This document shows, one piece after another, positions 48,628 to 58,034 of a stretch of 64,000 nucleotides of DNA. The stretch comes from Entoloma clypeatum (lineage: Eukaryota > Basidiomycota > Agaricomycetes > Agaricales > Entolomataceae). The stretch lies in assembly GCA_963565915.1 (NCBI GenBank), contig OY751489.1, positions 3,410,001-3,474,000 of the forward strand, written 5' to 3'. The notes under the pieces were generated by a model. The model did not search any database. It was not told where the DNA came from and saw nothing but the letters and a program-made list of their open reading frames with translations. The position numbers and the translations under genes were made by a program. How positions within the stretch are numbered: the first letter of the stretch is position 1; each line of letters begins with the position of its first letter.

Positions 48628-49629
48628 AGGGCGACCTTACGATCCGAGACTCAAACTCAGATACTTGCAAGGGAGATCCAAAGTTTAGATTGAGCAGTCT
48701 GATAAGTAATACAACACATACCTTGCAAGGGAGATCCGAAGAGAAAGTTCTAAGGATTCCCCTGCAAGCTAGCTAGATAAATAGTAAAATGAGATATGAA
48801 ATAAGAGATAAAATGAGATGCATGAATGATGAGCAATGATCAGGAGTAGGGATGGGGGATGAATGGAAACAAGATGAATGATAGTACCTGTGATCCGATG
48901 TGCGGAGTAGTGGATGGGGGCGGAGTCGTCGGATGCGGAGAGGTGGATAAGATGTCGGAGACAGCGGATATGATTGGAGGACATCAGAGATGATGGAATA
49001 GAAAGGAAAGGAAGAAAGGAAAGGAAAAGTGAAAAGTGAAAGTGGTTGCCCTTACATCACCCCCCCTTCAAGGCATGGCGTCTCGACATGTCAGGTGAAA
49101 CAAGTCGAATATTGCGGCGGTGATCCACTGCGGAGCTCCCAGATGACATCGGTAGAAGTCGCAGACTAGGCGCAGAGTGTGGACATTGTCTTCTGCTTCC
49201 CAGGAATTCTCTTCGTAGCCATACCCCTTCCATTTGACCAAGAATTGAAGCTTGCCTCAATGCAGTCAGCTGTCCAAGAGGTTTTCAACATCGTACTCCA
49301 ATTCTTCTCTGACTATGGTCGGAGGTGGAGGAGAGCGGACTTGGTGTTGGAAAGGGTCGTTGGGAACTAGTGAAAGTTTGACAACATGGAATACTGGGTG
49401 AACACGGGACATGGAAGGGGGAAGGCAAAGTTTGTAGGCATGTGTTCTGACAGGTCAGACCGCTGGGAAAGGGCCTATGTATCGATGTGCAAGTTTTTTT
49501 GTGGGTCGGGTGGTTTTGAGGTCTGATGAGTCTAAAAAGACCTTGTCCCCCAGGCGGAATGTCGGAGTGGTGCTCCGATGCTGGTTGTAGTATTGCGCCA
49601 TGTCGTCTTTTGCCTTTGTCAGTGCTGCG
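48628..49629 (-). repeat. Left arm of a near-perfect inverted duplication (LTR plus 3' coding end of a second Ty3 element)
   Basis: On the minus strand this is the end of an integrase/chromodomain gene followed by a polypurine tract (aaggggggg) and an LTR-like unit (48628-49055) with inverted ends TGTAAGGGC/GCCCTTACA. The sequence is repeated in opposite direction at 50443-51418. Translated segments of both arms are identical. Confidence 0.75.
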
Positions 49630-51010
49630 GAAGGTTTGCTCTACTTCAGGGATCGTATCCATGTTCCTAACAATCCCCAACTGCGTCATCAGATCCTCAC
49701 ACAACACCACAACACACCGGTGGCCGGACATCCTGGATGGTGGAAAACCTTGGAACTGGTGGCCACACATGTCTCGTTTAATAGGTCAATATTGCAAGAC
49801 ATGCGACCCATGCCTCCGCACCAAGGTCCGATGCACTCCGCCCTCTGGAGAGCTCAATCCACTACTGGTCCCCACGGAGTGATGGCAAGTAACCAGTGTT
49901 GACTTCATTACTGAACTACCAGAAGCCCACGGCTACGACGCTATCATGGTGGTAGTGGACTCAGTAGGGAAGTGGGGACACTTCATCCCGATGCACTCCG
50001 ACATCTCCGCACTCGGGACTGCACGCTTCTATGTTCAAACGTCTGGAAACTCCACAGACTACCAGAGGCCATTGTCTCTGACCGAGGACCACAGTTTGTC
50101 GCCAAGTTCACACGCAAACTATACAGGCTGCTTAGCATTAAGGTTGCTGCCTCGACAGCCTACCATCCGCAGTCGGACAGACAGACGGAGCAGGTCAATC
50201 AAGGATTGGAACAATACCTTTGCCTATTCATCAATGAACGTCAAGACGATTGGGACGAATGGCTTCCAATGGTGGTATTTGCATACAACAACCATGTTCA
50301 CGCATCGACACATCAAACTCCATTCTACATTGACACCGGCTGCCATCCGCGCATGGGATTCGAACCTCGCGAGAAGCGGACGGAGATCGAGGTGGTAGCG
50401 GATTTCAGCCAGCGGATGAAGTCCGCTCTAGAGGAGGCTCGCGCAGCACTGACAAAGGCAAAAGACGACATGGCGCAATACTACAACCAGCATCGGAGCA
50501 CCACTCCGACATTCCGCCTGGGGGACAAGGTCTTTTTAGACTCATCAGACCTCAAAACCACCCGACCCACAAAAAAACTTGCACATCGATACATAGGCCC
50601 TTTCCCAGCGGTCTGACCTGTCAGAACACATGCCTACAAACTTTGCCTTCCCCCTTCCATGTCCCGTGTTCACCCAGTATTCCATGTTGTCAAACTTTCA
50701 CTAGTTCCCAACGACCCTTTCCAACACCAAGTCCGCTCTCCTCCACCTCCGACCATAGTCAGAGAAGAATTGGAGTACGATGTTGAAAACCTCTTGGACA
50801 GCTGACTGCATTGAGGCAAGCTTCAATTCTTGGTCAAATGGAAGGGGTATGGCTACGAAGAGAATTCCTGGGAAGCAGAAGACAATGTCCACACTCTGCG
50901 CCTAGTCTGCGACTTCTACCGATGTCATCTGGGAGCTCCGCAGTGGATCACCGCCGCAATATTCGACTTGTTTCACCTGACATGTCGAGACGCCATGCCT
51001 TGAAGGGGGG
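49630..51010 (+). pseudogene. Integrase and chromodomain of a second Ty3 element, 5'-truncated
   Basis: Plus-strand pol end: a zinc-binding HHCC part (HHNTPVAGHPGWWKTLEL, YCKTCDPCLRTK), the DDE core (SVDFITELPEAHGYDAIMVV, AIVSDRGPQFVAKFTRKLYR, AYHPQSDRQTEQVNQGLEQY) and, near the end, a chromodomain (KLQFLVKWKGYGYEENSWEA). Three or more TGA codons stand where Arg is expected. RT, protease and gag are absent. It lies in the centre and right arm of the inverted duplication. Confidence 0.8.
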
Positions 51011-51418
51011 GTGATGTAAGGGCAACCACTTTCACTTTTCACTTTTCCTTTCCTTTCTTCCTTTCCTTTCTATTCCATCATCTCTGATGTCCTCCAATCA
51101 TATCCGCTGTCTCCGACATCTTATCCACCTCTCCGCATCCGACGACTCCGCCCCCATCCACTACTCCGCACATCGGATCACAGGTACTATCATTCATCTT
51201 GTTTCCATTCATCCCCCATCCCTACTCCTGATCATTGCTCATCATTCATGCATCTCATTTTATCTCTTATTTCATATCTCATTTTACTATTTATCTAGCT
51301 AGCTTGCAGGGGAATCCTTAGAACTTTCTCTTCGGATCTCCCTTGCAAGGTATGTGTTGTATTACTTATCAGACTGCTCAATCTAAACTTTGGATCTCCC
51401 TTGCAAGTATCTGAGTTC
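50443..51418 (+). repeat. Right arm of the inverted duplication
   Basis: Mirror copy of 48640-49629. The LTR-like unit begins tgtaagggcaaccac at about 51016 and stops short at 51418 (..ggatcgtaag), lacking the last dozen bases present in the left copy. It then passes directly into the right subterminal array. Confidence 0.75.
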
Positions 51419-51429
51419 GAGTCTTGGAT

Positions 51430-51815
51430 CGTAAGCCAATGCCCACCACTCGAGCCCAACGGCCCTCTCTTGTCCCCAATGGCCCTCTCTCATCCCCAAC
51501 GGCCCTCTCTTGTCCCCAATGGCTTTGACTCATGCCTAACGCCCTCCATTCACGCCCAATGGCTTCGGCCCATGCCCAATGCCCACCACTCGAGCCCAAC
51601 AGCCCTCTCTCATCCCCAACGGCCCCGGCAAAGAGGGGGAAGGGAGAAAGAGGGATTGTGTTATTATGTGATGTAACTTGCCCCCACTGGTGCCCAACAG
51701 CCTCGACTCACACCTAACACCCTCCCTTCATGCCCAACAGCCTCGACTCGCATGCAACGGCCACCACTTGACCCCAATGGCCCCCACTCATGCACAACGG
51801 CCGGTCCTCATGCCC
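51430..51815. repeat. Right subterminal 20-bp array, inverted relative to the left array
   Basis: Copies like caacggccctctcttgtccc, the reverse complement of the left array's unit. A short non-repeat spacer (51626-51680) with gggaaggg interrupts it. Confidence 0.7.
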
Positions 51816-53094
51816 TGTAAATACATATATAGACCCTGTATTAACACCGAAAAGACAAGTTTAGACTGGTCTCAACTGGTCTTTTACCAGTCTTCAAAAA
51901 AAAAAAAATTTTGTTGAGACTGAAGACCGGGGCCATCCCAATTTAGCAAGACCGAGACTGCAGTCTCGGTCTATTTCGGTTCATTTTTCGTTTCAGTCTG
52001 GTCTGGTTCCAGTCCTATTGGACTGAACCTTGAAACACTACTGCCAGCAAAGCACACATTTATACCACCATAGACCTCCGACATGCATACCACCTAGTCC
52101 GCATCGCTGAAGGTGATGAATGGAAAACTGCATTCTGCACTCGCTATGGATCATTTGAATGGTTAGTCATGCCATTCGGATTGTCTAATGCACCTGCAGC
52201 CTTCCAATGTTTTATGAACGACATCTTCTCTGACCTTCTGGACATCTGCGTTACCGTTTACCTCAATGACATCCTGATCTACTCCGACAACCCCAAGGAA
52301 CACAAAAAACATGTCTGAGAAGTCCTCCAACAACTCCAACAACACGGTCTTTATGCCCATGCCAACAAGTGCAACTTCTCCGCTGAAACTGTAGAATATC
52401 TTGGATTTATCCTTTCTCCCGACGGACTCAAAATGTCGGAAGCGAAAGTCAAGATTATTCAGGATTGGCCTGAACCGCACAGAGTGAAGGACGTCCAGTC
52501 CTTTTTAGGTTTTGCAAACTTTTACTGATGTTTCATTCCATTCTATTCCAACATCACTATTCCACTCACTCGTTTAACCAGGAAACATGCCACTTGGCTG
52601 TTCTCCGACGATGCTCGAACCGCTTTTAATGACCTGAAAAAGGCATTTACCACCGCTCTGATCCTGACACACTGGATCCCCGACTCTCCGATAATTGTCG
52701 AAACCGACGCATCCGACTATGTCCTAGTGGCTATTCTGTCGATAATCACCTCCGACAATGAAGTCCACCCCGTCGCATTCAATTCCCACACCTTCACGGC
52801 CCCCGAAGTAAACTATGACACCCATGATAAGGAACTTCTTGCCATCTATAAAGCATTTAAAATTTGGCGCCATTACCTCAAAGGCTCCAGTACTCCGATT
52901 GACGTTGTTACCAACCACAAAAATCTCGAGTATTTTGCCACCACCAAAGTTCTTTCATGCTGACAAGTCTGATGGTCAGAATACCTTTCTCAGTTCAACC
53001 TCGTCATCTGATCCCGCCCCGGCTGATTGGGAACTAAACCCGACTCTCTAACAAGATGTTGGGATGTCTACCCTAAAGGGGGAAATAGCGACTA

Positions 53095-54170
53095 CGTATC
53101 AGGATTTTGTCAGATGCCTGGCATGACCAGATAGGTCTGATAAGTGGTTGCAACTCTGCAATGAAAAAATAATACATTACAAGGGCTTATTAACTGCTGC
53201 AAGCCCTGTATTCAAGGATCATTTGCTGATGCTTCACCCAGTAGAATGACAGAATATGACCTGGATACATTAGTATTAGAATGGATGAGATGAGATTTTA
53301 AAGCAATCATACAAGGCCAGTCTTTCTGAGGAAAATAAAGTGTAATAATATGCTTAAAAGTGTTGCATGGAAGGATCATCAGCTGACCTGATTACATCAA
53401 TATCAGAGGAGGTAATAATGTAATATGATACAATGTCAGCCTTCCTGAACATGAGAGAGGCTTACCAGTGAGTGGGCTGGAATTATTGTATCAAAGGATC
53501 ATCTGCTGACCTAGATACATCAACCTTTACAAGAGTTTATCATCGATTGTCAGCATGATATTTTCTTGTCCATCAAGATCAGTATTGCAGCAGCTGATAA
53601 AATATATCTAACTATAAAGAGACACTAGTTTATACTATCGAAAGCATTCCTTATAAAATTTAATCTATATAGCTTATGAAGAAATGTGAAAGGAGTGTGT
53701 TGTTGAGCAGTGAAAATTCAAACTAAAATGTTTTGTGGCACAGCCACAACCCTGTGGCCTGAACAAAAAGCAAAAAACAGTTTGTCAGCACATTACCTGC
53801 CTAAAGGAGATTGTGTGATAAGTGTGTGTGATGAATTTGAGATAATTGTGTGATCAACTAAGAGCCTTGAGAAATGAGATACATGAGTTAAATTATCAAG
53901 TATGAGAAAATAAGCAACAAAGTCAACAAAGAAATAAAGACTTTTTATATGTTTCTTCAGATCAAATTATAATGCTAGAGAATATTTTGTCACTCTGTGC
54001 ATTGATGACAACAACAAATCAACCTTATCAACACAGATAACTGTATTATACATCTGGTGAGGTTGGATCATATTAGGCCACTCTGGCACAAGACCCAACT
54101 CTGGCAGGCCTTGCAAATTTTGCCAACGCACAGGTGGATTATCTGGGATTATCTTTTCATATATAAGACT
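53095..54170. other. AT-rich sequence separating RNase H and integrase of the LTR element
   Basis: The pol frame reads to about 53095 and resumes near 54240 with integrase. The DNA in between has no coding signal. It contains three related blocks with aaggatcatctgctgacct (near 53213, 53370 and 53498). It looks like a third insertion, but I found no paired termini. Confidence 0.45.
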
Positions 54171-54239
54171 GATAGATATTTTACATTTTCTAAGACCTTA
54201 TCTAGCCTTAACCTAACCATCCCATTTTGTTCCTGACTC

Positions 54240-54958
54240 CGACGACCTCCGACTCCGAGTCCTACAGCACAAGCACAATCATATGCTTGCCGGACCACCC
54301 AGGTCAGAACAAGACACTTAGTCTCATTCAGCGCGATTATACCTGGCCCAGAATATGAGATTTTATCAAACACTATTGCAAGTCATGTACCACTTGCATG
54401 CAATCGAAGCCACAAAGACACAAGCCTTACGGCCTACTCAAACAGCTTCCAATCCCCAAATGTCCTTGGAATTCTATCTCAATGGATTTCATTGAGACCC
54501 TTCTGACCTCTGACAACTTTGACTCCATTCTCATTATCGTTGACTGATTAATGAAGCAAAGTATCTTCATTCCAACAACCATTCACTGCACCTCCAAAGA
54601 CCTTGCCGTACTCTTTGTATTACATGTCTTCTCTAAACACGGCGTTCCCGAACATGTCACCTCCGACTGCGGCCCCAAATTCGTCTCCCGATTCTTCCGA
54701 TCTCTTGGAAAGGCTCTAAACATGACCCTCCACTTCACCTCCAGTTACCACCCCGAAGGCAATGGCCAAACCGAACACACTAACCAGACCCTCAAACAGT
54801 ACTTGCGGATATTCTGCAACTACCAACAGGACAACTGGTCCACTCTCCTCCCAATTGAGGAGTTCATGTACAACAACACACCTAGTGCTACCACTGGCAT
54901 ATCTCCCTTCTTTGCTAACAAGGGTTACCATCCAAACATTACTGTTCACCCGGAATGA
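54240..54958 (+). pseudogene. Integrase part of the LTR retrotransposon
   Basis: HPGQNKTLSLIQRDYTWPRI, CKSCTTC, then the DDE core: NSISMDFIETLLTSDNFDSI (first Asp), VPEHVTSDCGPKFVSRFFRS (second Asp) and SSYHPEGNGQTEHTNQTLKQ (Glu). Interrupted by TGA codons at 54350s, 54546 and 54956 and a one-base frame change near 54297. Confidence 0.8.
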
Positions 54959-54988
54959 GACCTTGCCTCTTCCCAAGCCTGATCCTTT

Positions 54989-55561
54989 GTGACTGACTTA
55001 GACAAACTTCACCAAGAACTGAAATCCACCATCTCCGACGCTCAACGACATTACCAAAAGTCCTCTGACAATAATTGGATCACAGCTCTGACATTCTCTG
55101 TTGGACAACAGGTTTTCGTCAAAGCACAGTCCTTCCGCACAACACGCCCATCCAAGAAACTCTCAGAAAAGTACTTGGGACCATATGAGATCATTGCACA
55201 ACCCGGCACACACTCCTTTATCCTCCGACTTCCCGACACATTCTGTGGTGTTCACCCCATCTACCACGTCTCCATGCTTGAACCCGCAACTCCGAACACC
55301 ATTCTGAATCGGACCCAACCTCTGCCTCCTCCAATTGACATCAATGGAGAACTTGAGTATGAGATTGCTGAAATTGTCGACTCAAAGATCAACCGACAAC
55401 ATAGCTGCAAGCTACTATATTTTGTCCGTTGGTTAGGATATGAAAACACTGATGAAGAATTCTCTTGGCTACCAGCCAATGAACTGGAAAACGCCCCCGA
55501 GCTTGTCTCCGACTTTCATTCTGCTTATCCCGACAAACCGGGTCTGCTCACGTCGCTCTGA
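54989..55561 (+). CDS. Integrase C-terminus with chromodomain (open segment)
   Basis: This 190-codon frame is free of stops. It holds the GPY/F-type region (KKLSEKYLGPYEIIAQPGTH, FCGVHPIYHVSMLEPA) and a chromodomain: YEIAEIVDSKINRQ, LLYFVRWLGYENTDEEFSWL and ANELENAPELVSDFHSAYPD. In chromoviruses this module steers integration to methylated-histone chromatin. It is part of the broken pol gene upstream and can hardly be made on its own, although its ATG at 54989 opens the frame. Confidence 0.8.
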   Translation: MTDLDKLHQELKSTISDAQRHYQKSSDNNWITALTFSVGQQVFVKAQSFRTTRPSKKLSEKYLGPYEIIAQPGTHSFILRLPDTFCGVHPIYHVSMLEPATPNTILNRTQPLPPPIDINGELEYEIAEIVDSKINRQHSCKLLYFVRWLGYENTDEEFSWLPANELENAPELVSDFHSAYPDKPGLLTSL

Positions 55562-55589
55562 AACAAGAAAAAACAAGTACTATTGCTAT

Positions 55590-56511
55590 CTACTTAGTAT
55601 GTTGTTTCTTGTTTGACAGACCCTCCTCCTTGTCCGACTCCGCCTTCTCCGACAGCTCTGAAATCGACATGTCGGAATCATCTGACAGCTCCGGCAACTC
55701 CAACCTTTTCCTATTCATGATGTCCTTCCTTATTCTCCTCGTGATCCTCTTCTCCAGCCTTAATTCGTGGGTCTCCTCCCTCGTATCCATCTCCGACTCC
55801 GACTCCTCCTCCGACACCTCCGGTGACTTTTGTTGGTACTTGGTATTCACTGAGTCTTTGACTGCTGTTAGCAGTCGCCTCACCTGCCTCGTCTCCACCA
55901 GTATCATCTTGAGGACACCCAAGATGGTGTCCTCCAATGGCATCTCCGATGCCTTTTTCTTTCCCTTATTCTCCTTCACCGTTTTATTCATCTCCTTCAC
56001 CTCTGACGCTCTGACCTTGCACTTATTCTTGTCTTTGACACAACCCTTGCAGGACGACTTATTCCTAAAAACAAAAGGTTAAAACAGAAAAGATGAACCA
56101 AAGAAGAACTCACTCATCACATTCGCACTCGACGCCCTTCACAATGCACCTATCACAGGTGCCGACCCTGACCCTGACTCCCGACCCCTCTCCGACCTTC
56201 GCTGACACCTCCTCCACCTTCCTCTTCTTCGTCGCCCTCTTCTTCTTCTCTGCCTGCGGCTCCCCTGACCCCTTGCCCGACATGCCTTGCGCAGCGGCCA
56301 CCTCATCAGCCCTCTTCTGAGCTGCCAGCTCCAATGTCCGATGTGTCTCCTCTGCTAACCGCGCCGCCTCTGCAGCCCTCTCTTCCTCCGCTCTCCGCTC
56401 CTCCTCAGCCTTCTTGGCAGCCTCCTCCTCCACCACTTGCTTCTTAGCCTCCACCTCCATGAGTTTGGCCTGTAGCGCCTCCAATTCTTTTTGGAATTCG
56501 TTTGCCAACAT
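55590..56511 (-). CDS. Antisense two-exon gene inside the LTR element: coiled coil plus Zn2Cys6-like cluster
   Basis: Exon 1 56511-56114 and exon 2 56064-55590 (stop) sum to 873 nt, 290 residues; the 49-bp intron has GTGAGT..TTTAG borders. Residues 1-80 form an Ala/Glu/Lys-rich coiled coil (EFQKELEALQAKLMEVEAKK, AEEERRAEEERAAEAARLAE). A basic stretch KKKRATKKRK follows. Then come six cysteines as C-x2-C-x6-C-x8-C-x2-C-x6-C, the exact spacing of the fungal Zn(II)2Cys6 cluster. The first three are in exon 1 (CDRCIVKGVEC) and the last three in exon 2 (CKGCVKDKNKC), so splicing completes the domain. The rest is charged with acidic SDDSDMSISELSEKAESD near the end. No in-frame stop, unlike the sense-strand pol. 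It lies between the chromodomain stop and the 3' LTR. A nuclear DNA-binding role is inference only. Confidence 0.75.
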
Positions 56512-56677
56512 TTTGAGGATTATTGGAAGAGTTTTTCAAGTGGAAAGATAATGGGGGGAACAAGAAGAAAGAACCACTCAGACAGTATTTTCAACCAACA
56601 CATCACATGACACAGTTCATGCGCACTGACCACCTAGGTCCTTAGGCCTCATGGGTTCGGCCCTAAGGGGGAAATAC

Positions 56678-57154
56678 TGTTACATTCCGATCAGCTCCGA
56701 CGATTTCTGACCAATTCTGACACCTCCGACATTTTGACTAATACTTATTATGCATACTTACTGTTATGAATCTCGTTACTACATACATTACTTACATCCA
56801 ACCATTTTACTTATGTTAAGCATCTCCAACAGCCACTCATTATCCGACTCTGATGAAGCCACACATCCTCCAACATAGTATTTAAACTTATGTAGAATCA
56901 TGTATTAGCTTCAGTTTGAATATCAACTTAGATTCAACATCATACCTCCCGTCCTCTTTCCGACTCTTAACTTGAGTCTGACCTCTGACCCTCCGATCCT
57001 CCGAACCTCCAAAATAAGGACACTGATATATTAGCGAGGGAGCAACACACAAGTTGAAGCCAAGTCCTTGCCCCTATGTTGCATGCGCTCCAACCCTCCG
57101 ACCCTCCGATGCGTTCGACGTAGCTCTGACATTTTTGTCAATCAGTTCTTAACA
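56678..57154 (+). repeat. 3' LTR
   Basis: 477 bp; pairs with 45221-45696. Preceded by the purine tract cctaagggggaaatac and followed by the target duplication CACCA. Confidence 0.9.
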
Positions 57155-57159
57155 CACCA

Positions 57160-58034
57160 ATGCATCCCGCACGTCCCGTGTCCCCCACACGTGCGAGGTC
57201 TCCCTCATCACCTGTGATCTCTCAGTTACAGCCCTGCTCCACCCCCGCCGTTCCTGCATGTCACCCGCCATTTCTCGTGTCTCCCGCTGTTTCTCGTGTT
57301 TCCCACGTTCCCTGCCTTTCTCACGTGTCCTGTCCCATTTGTCGCGTGACTCACACCATTGCTTGGGGTGTGAATGGAGGAGGAGGCATTGATGGAGGGG
57401 AGGGGATGGAGGAGAAGGGAGTGGAGGGAGGTGATGGGGGGAGGCAAGAAGATGTTATGTGGGACTTGAGAGAGATATTTTTTGACTTTCAGACATTGCC
57501 GAGGTCGGCAAGTTCCGATGTTTCACTTGGCTGCCTGGGTCTGGAACCTGCCGAGTATAGATCAAGAACCGAATCTCGCCATGTCTAAGTTCTTGTCTTT
57601 CCCCCATCACTCCCTTCTCCTCCATCCCTCCCTCCCCTCTGTTCACATGAGGGCCACGAGGCCCTGTATAGGTAAGCTCTCCACCATCCATGTTGGGTCA
57701 GACCACTGACCAACCACACAAGAAACAGCAGGAGGCCCGTGAGCAAGCAACAGCAGGAGACATAGCGGGGGACGCGAGAAACGGCAGGAGACACAAGAAA
57801 TGGCAGGGGACATGCAGAAATGGCAGGGGAAGCGAGGAATCTTTTCACTTTTCCTTTCCTTTCTTTCTTTCCTTTCTATTCCACCATCTCTGATGTCCTC
57901 CAATCATATCCGCTGTCTCGACATCTTATCCACCTCTCTGCATCCGTCGACTCCGCCCCCTGAAAGACCGGTCCGGTCTCAGTCCACCCGTTTTTGGGGC
58001 AAAAAACCAAACCAAACCAAACCCTCAAACACTA
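57160..58034. mobile_element. Fragment of another palindromic DNA element with related end
   Basis: 57958-58034 is the inverse of the left end at 46945-47021 (..aaccaaaccctcaaacacta). Inside, a degenerate array of about 20 bp (cccgctgtttctcgtgtttc) at 57190-57360 faces its inverse (agaaacggcaggagacacaa) at 57715-57850. A 115-bp piece of the second Ty3 element's LTR-like unit (57843-57957) sits next to the end. The left end of this element was not found; the LTR retrotransposon inserted beside its first array. Confidence 0.6.

Larger units (their letters stand above)
46945..52040. mobile_element. Large palindromic non-autonomous DNA element inserted in RT
   Basis: Starts TAGTGTTTGACGGTTTGG and ends with the inverse (..CCTTGAAACACTA). 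The inverted ends are followed by inverted subterminal arrays of a 20-bp unit (about 47150-47720 and 51430-51815). The ends contain ggtttggtttggttc-type repeats and the words accggtct. The interior holds an inverted duplication of another retroelement's 3' end. No transposase found. The end sequence is hAT-like; I could not read an exact 8-bp duplication, so the superfamily is tentative. Confidence 0.6.
46749..53050 (+). pseudogene. Reverse transcriptase/RNase H remnant, split by an insertion
   Basis: First part (46749-46944): FINEHLNISFIKPSSSPHGA and [20 protein letters not shown] to PLPLISD. Second part (52041-53050): [40 protein letters not shown], the active-site region [18 protein letters not shown], then RNase H with IVETDASDYVLVAIL and TAPEVNYDTHDKELLAIYKA. 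The usual YxDD reads YLND, a loss of the first catalytic Asp of the pair. TGA replaces Arg at several conserved positions. The frame would read through only without the 5.1 kb insert. Confidence 0.85.
45221..57154 (+). mobile_element. Ty3/gypsy chromovirus-type LTR retrotransposon, decayed and carrying nested insertions
   Basis: Two LTRs (45221-45696 and 56678-57154) of 476 and 477 bp begin TGTTACATTCC and end TTCTTAACA. The element is flanked by a perfect 5-bp target duplication CACCA (45216-45220 and 57155-57159). A purine-rich priming tract (aagggggaaatac) lies before the 3' LTR. Inside, gag, RT/RNase H, integrase and a chromodomain occur in Ty3 order on the plus strand. They are interrupted by a 5.1 kb insertion at 46945-52040 and by unexplained sequence at about 53095-54170. 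The protease region is missing. An antisense gene occupies 55590-56511. The coding strand has many in-frame TGA codons. Confidence 0.9.

Noticed and set aside
51376..51418. tRNA-like T-arm (gttcgag) near the end of the second LTR-like unit
   Set aside because: No acceptor, D or anticodon stems can be folded around it; an isolated box B-like word is not enough for a tRNA or SINE call.
55609..56320. Plus-strand frames of 157 and 75 codons in the LTR element
   Set aside because: They mirror the antisense coiled-coil gene, whose strand has the intron signals, the Cys pattern and the biased composition.
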